From Piscicola geometra (Eukaryota > Annelida > Clitellata > Hirudinida > Piscicolidae), in the NCBI GenBank assembly GCA_943735955.1, contig OX030959.1, forward strand, positions 3,642,772-3,706,771: 64,000 nucleotides of DNA, written 5' to 3'. The position numbers and the translations under genes were made by a program. The notes below the pieces were generated by a model, which had not been told where the DNA came from, did no database searches, and worked only from the letters and a program-made list of their open reading frames with translations. Below are positions 20,219 to 31,422 of this stretch, piece by piece (positions within the stretch are counted from its first letter, which is position 1; each line of letters starts with the position of its first letter).

Positions 20219-23200
20219 CTGTAATGAATTTTGTGAATGCGTGATAAGTAATGGCAGACGGAGCGAATAGAACAAGATAAAAGTAAATAATAAAAAAGTA
20301 AAACAATGAAAGAAATAAAACAATTTAATTAAAAAAATAAGAGATATTATAATAAATGGGAGGGAAAAAAAGAAAAAACCGAACGGTTCTTTATTGGACA
20401 TGAACTTAAAATAAGGATATAAGTAACGCGATGGTTTTTTTTTCAATGAAAAACGTTATAATAAATTTAAAAGTGTTCAAAATATAATTGACTATCGTAT
20501 CGAGCAACAGATGCTTAAAGATAATATACTAGAAAATAAAACACATAAAACACGAATTGCTAAAATAAAAAACAGAAACCTCCCGAAAAAAAAGAAAAAC
20601 AAAGAACAAATAGCACGAAAGCGATAATGGGTACAAAGGGTAGGGAGATGGAGGAATGCAAGAGAGGTCTCCACGCTCCATGGAAAGAGCGGCAATTTAT
20701 GGATTTCATGAAAACGATAAATAAAATAGGAATAATATGACCATGCAAGAAATGATGAAAAGAATTGAATGGAAAAGAGTTTGTATAATAAAAATATATA
20801 AGCTGGAAAATACGCAAAATTATAGGATCAAAATAATACGTGTTATTCATACAAGTAACAAGTGAAACAAATGTAGGTGAATAGCATTTGTTGGGGAAAA
20901 CATCAGAAACAAGTAAAAAAAATATATAAAAGAACAATATTTATCTCAAAACACAATTTCAATACTAATCTAATTAATAAGTATACAAGAAGTAAATATG
21001 AACATTGGTGTAGTAATATTATTTGGAATAACACCTATAATAAAAAATCATGGTCTTCATATTCGACGCGATAAACTTTGCATATACGATATTTATAATT
21101 TTATAAACAATGAACACGCTTACAACAATAAAAAAGCTAAATAAAATCTCTACACAAAAAATATTAATTATAACTTTCCAAAAATTATGTAGATATATAT
21201 TAGAAAAAGAAAAAAAAAATAAAAATGATGAGATGTTTACGTCATTTCATTGATAGTGTTCTTATGTATTTAAGACATTTGAACTAAAATTATACATCTT
21301 TATATTAATATATAAATATTTATATGTACGTATATGAATTCATACGCACGTCTTTCTGAGAAATACCCACGACATAAAACGCGGTGAAAATTCCGACCTA
21401 ATAAATACATAAAAATAAGGTCATCTTGGAGGGTAATCATAAGCAGTTGAATAGGGCTAATGGAAAAAGAAATATAAACTCAAAATCATTTGTTAAAACT
21501 AAAAAAAACTAAAACCAAATTAAAAATTCACAAAAACCTTTGTTAAAACTGAAAACATTAAATATAAATTAAAAATTCACAAGAACATAAGTGTCCAAAC
21601 TCTATTAATAACCCCAACAATCCAAAACCATCCCACCCACCAACTCACCCATCACCAACCCATCAGCAACACGCTCACCCACCAACCTATTTCTTGCCAG
21701 GTAGAGGCACAGGTAGATGGAAATTCCGAACAAAACGCCTATGACGGAGCCGATGACGATTGCCAGGATTAGGCCTGAGATGGTTTTCAGATTGGTTTTT
21801 TAAAAAAAATAAGACGTATAATGCCGCTTTAATAACTTTTTTGGAATAATAAATGTTCTATTTGTGGTAGAAAATAGTATTTTATTGCATTAAATTATAT
21901 TTTAAATACTTGGAAAAATATTATGTAAGATATTTTTATTTACACTTAAAAATAGACATTTATAAAATGATTAACTGTTATTTAAACACAATATATTACA
22001 CTCCGTCAAACTACTTTAAATATTATTTTTCTATCAGACTTTTACACTTTCTTCACCATAATTCTTTTAGTTAATGATCTTAACTGTTAACTACGCCAAC
22101 TGTTAACGTTAGCTAACCTAGTGATAAAAGCTTATTCTTCGACATTTTTGTGCTTCTATCCATGACATTGGTGTCTGTCGGGATGATTAATGAATGCCTC
22201 GAAATTGGATTTCTCTTCTATTATTTTGTATGAGCATATTTTAATCGTATTTATAATATTTATAGTATTTATCTATAAAAAATATTTTTTATATTTAAAT
22301 CATTTAAAAAATTCAAAATATGGTTTAAAAAAACTTTGGTATGTGTATGAATGTGTATTTAAATGATTTGATATGTGTTTCTATTTGCTTAATTTTAAAA
22401 CCTTAATTCGATTGTGTTTGTGAATTGGAAAAAGTAAATCGTAAATCATGAAATACTCATTCAAAAAGTAACAAAACTTCCAACATTCAAAAACTTTTAA
22501 TAAATATTAAACAATCTTTTCAAATCAGCACTACCATGGAAACCAAAACACAACTATTACTAGCATCATCATAACTACTATCAATACCATGTTACTAGCA
22601 ACTATAACCATCCTCTAAACGACTATTAAAGTCAAAAAATAGAATTTAAAAAAAAACCTTTTGCGTTTTTTTCTTTTTTTTGTTTTTGTTTAATGTTTTC
22701 TAATTATAATTTCTAATGTAATATTGTTGAAATTTTTTAAATCATATATTGGTAAACATTGTAAAATAATGTTAGCTATTTATTTCATAGCTTCTTTGCT
22801 GAATGTTTTTTTTGTTTTTCATATTTTGATTTCATGTTTCATTTGCATAAATTCTAATTATAATTATTTGAAAAATTATTAAATATTTTTTTTCTTATAT
22901 TTATTTAAATAATTGTAAAATTTAAATTTTTATTTATTTATTTCTCGCAGTGTTTTTTGAAGTCGAAGCCTGCAAGGCTCTGTGAAGTGGTTCTCAATAG
23001 GTTTTGGGAATAAAAAGATTTTTACACTTTTTTTACAAAACTGTTCATTGAATAAACACTTATGTTCCACAATGTGTTATAATATGAAAACTAAAAAAGA
23101 TAGCTTTTGCATACTAAAGTCAGTATGCGTTCTTGTGGAAAAGTCTTTACTCGTATATTTAATGCCACGGAAACCTGCTCTAGAAAAAAAATTAGCTCCT

Positions 23201-26200
23201 ACAATATCTGTATTGTTTCATATCTTTGAGATATTTTTGGTCTTTTCAATAAGTTGAATCTGTCAGTGCAATGCAAGAATACCAACTTGAATCTTCTCAT
23301 GTTTTTATATTTCAGCAGAAGATTGTGAAGGGGATCTTCGACATGGGGGGAAAAGATAAAATATTAAATTTGTATTAAATATCCTGAACAAGCCGCGCAT
23401 TGATTTGTTTGTTAGCAATTACAAACGAGTTCATCGTCTCATTAGAATTAGAATTGTGCCTAGATTATTTTTAAAATGTTTGATACATAAATTTTTTTAT
23501 GCTAGTAGTCAGCAGATTTAATAAAAAGTGTTTGGTGATTTCTTAGCTTTGAAAAACTTCAGAAACCACTGCTTTGTATCCATTTGTCTCATTTATCAGT
23601 CTTTCAGATCTTATCTAAGCTCATCATTCTTCTAAGAGTATTTTAATCCTTTCGTAACTTTGTCTCCATATTTTAAATTTGTTTAATGTCTAAAGTCAAC
23701 TCCTTCTTCATATATATATATATAATCTCAAACATTTTAAAAACTCTTAATCTCTATGAACTTTTCCATTCATCATCTTTTACCTAAAAATCTCTGGATT
23801 ATCAACGCACTTATGTGAAGTTAAAAAACAAATCCACGCTAGTGAAACGAATTCCAAGTATTTTACCGCTAGGCTTTTTCACCTTCCAATCTAAACCTTA
23901 TCCCAAATCCACAGTGTCGATTCCACACACCCCTCCGTCACCCACCAGTAGCGCACACAACCATCTCTCCTCTCCACTTGTTTCCCTTGCAAACCAACTG
24001 CCACGTTTCCAGGGAGGAATTGCATCGGAAGGTAGTCGTATCACCCTCTCTGGTCACCGTTGTGTCATCAGGAAAGTCCTCGATGTCAGGGCAGCCCAGT
24101 GCTGAAGTGGTGTTTGTTTAGGTGGTTGTTTTATGTTTGTTGTGAGAATAAAAGGCTTTTTTGTCTGAATGTCTTTTTAATGGTTGTAGAAGCATGGCTT
24201 GGAATAGTAGTGAGGGGAATCATAGTAAGATGAAAAGATTGGTGGATTATTATTCAAATACTTCGGATCTTTGTGAGTATGACGGTGTGATTAATGGCAA
24301 TAAGTTTGTTTTTGGCTTGGCTGCAATGGCTGTGAAGATGGTGGTGGCAAAAGCAATGCTATTATTTCTTCAAAAGTCACAAAAAACAATGGTAGGTTAT
24401 ATTTTTGAGTTGATGAGACGACTGCGACTTCAATGATTGAGTCTTTTTGTTCTCTTGATGAAGTGCAAGTGGGTGCAATGAAATGTTAAATTTGTTTTAC
24501 AAATTGCAAATAGAAGCATTTTTTAAATATTTCAAGAATACCTTTTTTAGATTTTGAATGGAGAAGGTACTTTGTGTACGAGAATGGCGGAAAAGATTGA
24601 AACAAAAAGAAATTAGTGAGGAAAAAGTAGAGATATATATATAAAACAAAACACAACACTTAAGGCGATTAAAGAGGCGTCAAGAAAAAAGCTTCTAAAC
24701 CAAATGGTGTTATGGTGATGAACAGGTGATGAATGGTGCTTAGACGATGCCTACAAAAGCGTCATTAGGTATTGCAGCTTTGAGATAACGGCGTTCGCTG
24801 GACTTTAGTAATACGGAATTGTTGATTATTCTCTATAAAGAAAAACTTAATGAAGAATTTTAAGTGCCGTGGAATACTTTTTCCGCGAATTAGAAACGCA
24901 AGCTAGACAAATAGGAAATAATGACGTTGGGTGGTTATGATAATGGCGGGATAATGCGCACATAAAAGTGATATAAAGTGAAACGAACCCTTGAAGAAGA
25001 AGGCTTGTTGAAAGGCCGAGGTATTCGTCGTGGTATGTGTGCTTGTGGGAAAGGTGGGGATGGTGATTTGGATGGAAGAGTGGTTTGTGGTGTAGAAGGG
25101 TGTGTCTTTGGTGTGGTTGCTGCATAAACTGATGCTTTTTTGGTTGATATTCTCGAATATTTGAACGTCAAATAGGCAGTTTGTGAGGTTCTTTTTACGT
25201 GAAGGGGAGTTTGAAAGGTGTTTTTCAGGTGAATGGAAAGAAGAATTAGTTAAAAGAGAATCTTTACCGTCATAAAAGAGATGATGTGATGCAGGATGGA
25301 ATGATGAAGGAGATAAAGAAGAGGAATCTGAAAAAGAAGAGGATGATGATGACGAAGAAAGTTGGAATTTGAAGTAGTTTATTTGAATTTTCTGTCCTGT
25401 TTTGGAAATTGCAAGAACGGAGCAGGGATGGTTTGTAGGATGGTCTGGAAAATAGACCAGAAAAGAGCTGTGTTCCCTCAAGTCCAATACAGCATTGCAG
25501 TCGTCTTCTTTCAGTTCTGTGACAATAGTGATTGCGATTTTAATTTTTGTAGGGGTTTTAAGAGTAGTTTGTGGAATATGATTGATGGGAGTGGTTGAGT
25601 GCAAAATGCCAAGGCTGGCGTTATAGCATGACAAATTAATTGGCATTACAAATGATGACGAAATTGAAAAAAGTGGATAAAAGATAAATAATATTTTTGA
25701 AGTTTTAAAAGATTTGTTTCATAAAGCTAGGAGGCTGAAATAATTATTCTTTAATGAGACTTTTAAAGATACTTAAAATTAATTTTCAAAAGTGAAGTTT
25801 AGATTATCAAATAATTTAAGAAAAAAGAAAGAAAGAAAAAGAAAGATGAAAAGGCAATATAATATTTTTATTTTTAGGTTTCAACAAATAGAAAATATTA
25901 TTTAAAATGATATTTCTGAATTTAAAATGGGAAGTGAATGATGATGAAACTCATTTGAAAAGATCAGAAGGTAATCAACCTCTTCAAGAAACCTCTCACC
26001 ACTTCAAAGGCTTTTACGGATCTCCTCATCTTTAAAATCTAATGTAAAATACCAATATGTTTTCCTACTTATAAACAATATTAAAAATTTAATGTTTGAA
26101 AAAAGAGATATATTTTCAGCTAATTGCAAAAGATTCGATTTATCTAAATAATTAAGTTCTTTTCTCATTAGTCTTTCTATTTTTATTCAAATTAAAATAG

Positions 26201-29200
26201 TCATAATAATATGGCAATTCAGTTTTGATTATTATTATTGTTTACCATAATTCCTACCATAAACCTTCTCCTTTTTTAATGTATGTCCGAACTAAATGCC
26301 CAAAAAGAATGACTTTTCTTAAAATGATGGTGGCTGAACGTTATAAATGTCCGAAAAATTAGATATTACACGTCATGTTAAATAAGGGTTTAGTGAAAAT
26401 GGGATTTTTTTGTGGTGAATCTGAGAATGGCGATTTCAAGATGTGGTGGAGTGGTGTGGAAGGTGAAAATATGATTGATGAAAGCATAGGCGGCAATCTT
26501 GGGGGGGGGGGGGGTCTTGGGATCCGGACCCATCCCCTTTTTGGTAGTGAAGGGGTCCACTTCAACGATTAGAACCCCAGGACCCCCCCCTCCCCCCAGG
26601 ATCACTGTCTGAGCTGAGTATGGCCCCCCAAGATTTGCAGCAGATTGCCTCCCCTGTATGAAAGAATAGGCCACTGAGCTGATGGAAAGTTTAACCGATG
26701 GATTTACGAATAAGCAGATAGATGAAGGTTTGCCTTTGAAGAGGTTGATTTTTTGTTTAAATGATCTTTTTTATTGGAAATTAAAAGTTTCATTAGTTAA
26801 AATAGAATTTTAAAACATGAAACGTATGAAATCTACGTTTTAAAAGTTTTACATTTTGGAAAGAAAATTTCACGAAATACCACTCAAAAAATCAAGTTCA
26901 AAAGGATAAATAATTGCACGAACTAACAAGCAATTGAAAATTTCTTTAAAGACATATTTGGAGTAATATATAAAAAGCACTTTAAGAAAAGAAAAGTTTT
27001 AGAAGAAAAGCAGCAAAAATAAAATTTTCATTATTTTTAACATTATAAAGTATTAAAAAGATCTAATGAGGTGAAAAGGTATATTTAAAAATATAATAAG
27101 ACTTGAAGATTTTGTAAAAACTTCAAATTCATCCTGAATCTTAAAGGAGTTTTTAAAACAAATGTTCAAACATTGTATATAAAGCTAAAAAAATATTTAA
27201 AAAACAGTAAAAAATGCCCAACAGTAAATAAATAACACATCTATTAGGAAATGTATAAAATCAAGGCTCACAGGCGAGTCAATGCAAGTGCGACGCCTGC
27301 AATAAATCAAGGACTTAATGAGGCGGACTTCAGCAATCATTCATTCGTACGTCATCCCAACCTCCCTTCTCAACTTGCCTTGCTTCTTAATTATTATTTT
27401 TAAAATTCTTTTTTAAATAATAATAATAATAATGAGTAATATTATAATCGCGTGAAACCGTAAGGGATTCCAGCCCACTTAGGCTGCAAAATGTCATTTG
27501 CGCTTATGGGTTACTAGGGCATTGGTTGCACTCAAACTTAGGGCCTTTAACCGTTGGTCAAGCCGAGAGTCATTACACACTCTGCTACCCTTTCCACAAT
27601 TACGTTGAAACTATGTTGCTTTCGAAATTGAAACGAGTTCGTAGTTTGGGTATTTTCAAAGTTAACTGGCTTTGTTGATGCGTCGTTTTATTTCTTTTTT
27701 AAGGGATCAACATTTTGGCGAATGCAATTGATTGCTTTGTTACTCCTTAAAACCACCCGATCAGTGCCAATGTCTTAGGCTCAATAATAATAATAATAAA
27801 TGTTTTTATTTAAAAAAAAAGATATATATTATATTTTTATTTAATTGGCGACATTATATTTTGTGATTTATCGTTTTATTGAAGGATCTAAATCACAAGT
27901 ATCGTTTTCTGTATCAATCATTTGTCATAAATGATTGAGGAGAAAATAATAACCGCAGTTGCTCAGAATTTAATCAGTAAAGTTTTAATTAAAGTTTCAT
28001 TTTTCTCTAATTTTTTTGAGTGAATCTTTTAAGGAGAAACGAAAAAAAATGTTGATTAGTTCTTGAACTAATCAACACACCTACTTTATACTTCCAAGAA
28101 AGCTTGACAATTTGAGCGTTAATTTGATTTATTTTAAATTAAAAAGTTAATTTTTTCCTTTATATTTTGATTTATTGTGTGGCAATATATTTTATTTTAA
28201 TTAAAATTAAAATTTGTTTTTTTAATTAGCTCATTTAATAAAATAATTATTGGAAAAAAGAAATATTAACTGTTGTTCAAAGAATTTATATAATCAATGA
28301 AAAGAAAAAAATTAACTATATTAAATGTTGCGAAAGCATTCTTGTGACGCATGTAAAAATTAAAAATTAAAACTAATTTACGATTTTTCGAAAATTTATG
28401 TCTGAAAGAATAATAAAAATAGATTTTAAAAATATTAATTAAAAACTCTTAAATATTAAAAAACGAAAACTCGTTTATCCTCAAAATAACTCGAAATCAT
28501 TTCCAACTGATCGATATGAAATTTAAATCTTTCAAAATTTTCCTTAAATTCTTTTGACTTTTTCTTAATATTCCAGATTATTAAATGAATCTCTGAAATG
28601 CAATACAACCAGCACACTCAAAGATGTATTACAATCAATCAGGTTTAACTTAAAGAAGAAGTAAATAATCGGCACTATGAAATGCAGCTAAGCCACTCCC
28701 AAACCTCACATTTTTGATCATTTTCGTTGAATAATCTTTTAACTAAACATTATGCGCGCCTACAATGCATGTGAAGCACACATAAACAAAATGGCGATCA
28801 CAAACAAACACACGCGTGCACAAAAAAAGAAAATAAACAAGTCCTCTCAAGTGCACACCAACGTTTTGAATGCACGCACACTTTTCTTTTTCCTTGTACG
28901 TCTCAACATCCACACATACACCTATACACATATAAACACACAAACACATAGATACACACACACAAAAATAGTTACACATACAAACACATACATAAACACA
29001 CAAATACACACACCAAGCCACATTCGCACTCAAGTTTTCCATCTTATTTAGGGATTTTTCCGATGGCATTTTTATAGCTCTCACTTGCTGGAAAAGCCCT
29101 TGACAAATGACCCAGCCCCTAATCTTTTAGCGTGTGTTTAACAGTTTTGATTGTGGTATAAAGAGCGTATAGAATGATTTAAGGTAGCCATGGCAAGGGG

Positions 29201-31422
29201 TAGCAGAGTTTTGAACCCGTTTCCATCCCTTATTTAAAGTTTTGACTGTTTTTGTGTCCACTTTTTTGCATGAAAAAAAAACTTAAGCAACCTATGACGT
29301 GTTTTGAAGGTTCATTCAAAATTTATCATTTTTTTTATTTAAAAAAAACACGAAATTTATTTATTTATTCATTTATTTTTATTTATATGGAGTAAAAAAT
29401 AAATTGAGGAACACTTATGAAAATTCTATAAAACGGGAATTCACCAATTATTTTTAAAATTTCAAATAAGAACAGAATAAAATAAAATAACGGATTGTAA
29501 TTTTAGTGACTAATACCAATGTATTTTTCATTCTCGAACACAATTAAATCAATTACAGAAGGATTGACAGAGCTGAAAGAGTCTCTTCACAGAAAAGATT
29601 TAATGTCTCGGAGGCTCTCTTGAATATTTTAAGCTTTCATTTTTTCACTGTATTTTTCATTTGTTTTAATCTTTTTTCACTATTCTACACGATTGTCCTT
29701 GCCTTCACTTCAAAGTCTGAGAACGTCATTAGATTTATTCTCGCATCTTACTAGATCTCAATCCAACTCTCCGACTCTCCAAAACTATTTTTTCAACCTC
29801 TTTTTGTTTATTTCATCAAACTCTACTTCATCAACCTGCCATCATTACTCCACCAAAACTACAAATTATTTCTTTCACCACTATCACCCTTCTCCACTAC
29901 TCCACCACACTACTAATAATTCTCCTTCAACACCAATAAAAGCCGTATTCTCTCCCACGTTCGATTCATCGTAACCAGAGCTGGATATATATGCCGCTCA
30001 TACATTAGGATTACAAAGGTACTAATATAAATATTCCTATAAAGCATTATTACAAATACGAATGGCCGTAGCTTCGGTCGTATTATTATTATAATATTAA
30101 TCTGAAAGCGGGCGTTAAGACATCCATCCATCATATGAGCGCCTCCAAAAAAGGACAATGGATATTTATAGGAACATCTTTATTTTTTCTACGACTCTTC
30201 GCTATAACGACCTTCATAAATTACGGCCTTTCTTTCGTTGTTAAGTCCAAATTTATTCGATATAACGTCCAAATATCCTTAGATTTTTTAATCTATGAGT
30301 TTTTCGAGATATAATAATTCATTAAGGTTTATTCTTTTATTTTTTCGTATCTTTTAAAATTTATTTTTATTGAAAACTCTTTTTGTCTAAGATTCATAAT
30401 CACGTGAGTTTCAAAAAGAGATTTAAAATATGAAAAACCCGTAATATCAAAGGAGTAAAACAAATTTATTCATTATTTTTCTTTTTTCAAAGCACATTAA
30501 ACACAATATAAACAGCTTTTTTCTTTAAACGACATGTCTTTAAGCGACGAAAAGCTCTAGTTTATCAAATTTTCAAAAGTGTCCTTCGCCTCTAAGAGGT
30601 TCGTAATCTGCTTTTTCATGAAATAAGAGCGATGAAGATGATTGGAGCAATTATTCATTTCTGCAGTGCTCACCACAGCATCAATCACCTCACAAAGAAT
30701 TAATTAAACGACTGCTAAACTATCTTTCATAGCACCACTGCACTATCTCTCAAACAACTTTCCGTACCCCAAGTCAAAAGAAATAATTCAATCATTAAAA
30801 TTTCTATGTATCTAAGAAAAACTTTAATTTTTGTATCAAAGCTTCTGTTAATACTACCAGTAAAAAACCACTCCCACCACTCACGGACAAAGGGAGCGCA
30901 CACAAACTCGGCCTCCAGATACGCAGTCAGGTCATTGGGACAGGGTCTTTCCAGTTTGCGCAGACTCGGCACCGGAACCACACAGCTTTGGCGACCACTG
31001 CAGATCCGTTGAAGGTGGTCAGCCACGTCGGATGAACACCCCAAGAAGCCGTAGTTCCTTACCACGCATCCGGACAACGCCATGCGTCCGAAGAGGGCCT
31101 TGGTGATGAGGACGATGGTGTTTGGAGGGCATGTCGCCGTGAACGTCTCAAATTGGCAGTACTCTTTGCAGTGAACGAAGGAAACTGTACGTGGTGGTGG
31201 TGAGGGTGCTGTGGAGTAGTTGTTTATGTGAGGAAAGCGTTCATTTGAGTTTTTGGTTAATATAAATAATGGGGAAAAAATAATAGACAAAATATGTATA
31301 AATAATAAATATTAATTTAAAAAAACTTATGTTAAGAAACAAGCTGTATTAACAATATGGTAGTTTTAAAAAAACTTGAACTAACCTACAAACAACAGGA
31401 GAACCAAAGAAGCCGTGTTCAT
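19639..31422 (-). CDS. Single-pass receptor: signal peptide, SUEL lectin, CUB, CCP, TM, long tail
   Basis: Assembled from six or seven minus-strand exons whose phases agree: 31422-31386 (signal peptide), 31208-30885 (SUEL/galactose-rhamnose-binding lectin), possible 27296-27272 microexon, 25614-24962 (CUB), 24101-23946 (CCP/sushi), 21774-21687 (TM), 20218-19639 (cytoplasmic tail). Every listed junction has AG at the acceptor and GT at the donor. The predicted type I membrane protein is about 580 residues with a cysteine-rich ectodomain of three carbohydrate/protein-binding modules and a tail of about 190 residues. I do not recognise a named orthologue; EVA-1 proteins also carry SUEL domains and a TM segment but not CUB or CCP. 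The ligand and function are unknown. The link between the SUEL and CUB exons is the weakest point, as a 5.3-kb intron separates them. Confidence 0.75.
20219..21686 (-). other. Receptor intron, AT-rich
   Basis: Polar G/T-rich repeat (gttggtgggtgagc type) follows the donor. The remainder is AT-rich, with an imperfect direct duplication of about 60 bp at 21490-21600. No other element recognised. Confidence 0.55.
21687..21774 (-). CDS. Receptor exon: transmembrane segment
   Basis: Acceptor accatctcag, donor GTTGGT. Encodes GLILAIVIGSVIGVLFGISI followed by YLCLYLARNR, a classic hydrophobic helix followed by basic stop-transfer residues. Phase 1 in, phase 2 out, matching the CCP and tail exons. 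Confidence 0.88.
21775..23945 (-). other. Receptor intron, AT-rich
   Basis: Homopolymer-rich unique sequence. A plus-strand open frame at 22982-23257 has no recognisable content. Confidence 0.5.
23946..24101 (-). CDS. Receptor exon: CCP/sushi domain
   Basis: Acceptor aaacaccacttcag, donor GTGGGT, both phase 1. A compact four-cysteine module: GCPDIEDFPDDTTVTREGDT, TFRCNSS, WQLVCKGNKWRGEMVVCAT. The Cys-x-Cys spacing and the W near the end fit a sushi domain that is slightly short. Confidence 0.8.
24962..25614 (-). CDS. Receptor exon: CUB domain with Ser-rich insertion
   Basis: Follows a long AG-free pyrimidine-rich stretch and acceptor cgccag; donor GTGCGC (24961). CUB-like pattern: DDCNAVLDLREHSSFLVYFP, HPCSVLAISKTGQKIQINYF, then NCLFDVQIFENINQKSISLC, SSIQITI and KGSFHFISLL. 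Four cysteines sit at CUB positions. About 55 residues of Ser-rich low complexity (about 25360-25180) are inserted between strands. Confidence 0.75.
26486..26655. mobile_element. GC-rich inverted-repeat element (MITE-like), with G14 tract
   Basis: An island of GC-rich sequence in AT-rich intron DNA. Its edges are imperfect inverted repeats: ggcggcaatcttgggggg on the left and ccccccaagatttgc plus agattgcc on the right. Inside are a G14 run (26501-26514) and a second inverted pair (ggggtcc at 26549, ggacccc at 26579). The shape suggests a small non-autonomous DNA element, but no target-site duplication was confirmed. Confidence 0.4.
27272..27296 (-). CDS. Possible 25-nt microexon of the receptor
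   Basis: A strong acceptor (ccttgatttattgcag) and a donor (GTGAGC) bracket 25 nt. Its length converts phase 1 (end of the SUEL exon) to phase 2 (start of the CUB exon), exactly what is needed. It would encode RVALALTRL at the join. Only splice logic supports it. Confidence 0.35.
27430..27600 (-). mobile_element. tRNA-derived SINE, family B
   Basis: Minus-strand head gggtagcagagtgtgtaatg with an A-box-like TAGCAGAGTG and a B-box-like AGTTTGAGTGC, then a body with gcagcctaagtgggctgg and ggtttcacgcg. Both parts match the copy at 10775-10885. Confidence 0.7.
27601..30884 (-). other. Large receptor intron, remainder
   Basis: AT-rich, with a degenerate CA array at about 28905-29020 and ATTT-rich tracts near 29340-29400. 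I saw no further convincing exon, though one could be missed. Confidence 0.5.
30885..31208 (-). CDS. Receptor exon 2: SUEL-type lectin domain
   Basis: Acceptor ctactccacag, donor GTGAGT. Encodes a full domain of the sea-urchin-egg-lectin (Gal_Lectin) family: VHCKEYCQFETFTATCPP, ITKALFGRM, SGCVVRNYGFLGC, ICSGRQSCVVPVPS, PCPNDLTAYLEAEFVC. The cysteine spacing and the final Y-L-E-A-x-F-x-C fit the family. This family often binds rhamnose or galactose. Confidence 0.92.
31386..31422 (-). CDS. Receptor exon 1: signal peptide
   Basis: ATG at 31422-31420 encodes MNTASLVLLLFV, a short hydrophobic signal peptide, then a donor GTTAGT. It ends in phase 1 and joins exactly to the SUEL exon as ...FV-A-PSPPPRTVSF. 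Confidence 0.8.

Noticed and set aside
23815..24105. Plus-strand 96-codon open frame
   Set aside because: It is antisense to the receptor CCP exon, whose cysteine pattern and splice sites are much stronger.
28743..29084. Cys/Val-rich minus-strand open frame as a secreted cysteine-rich protein
   Set aside because: The cysteines come from a degenerate CA/TG array; no signal peptide or domain pattern.
30550..30680. Alternative terminal exon giving a short secreted SUEL lectin
   Set aside because: An acceptor (ctgcag) opens a frame of about 30 residues in phase with the SUEL exon, but nothing else supports it.
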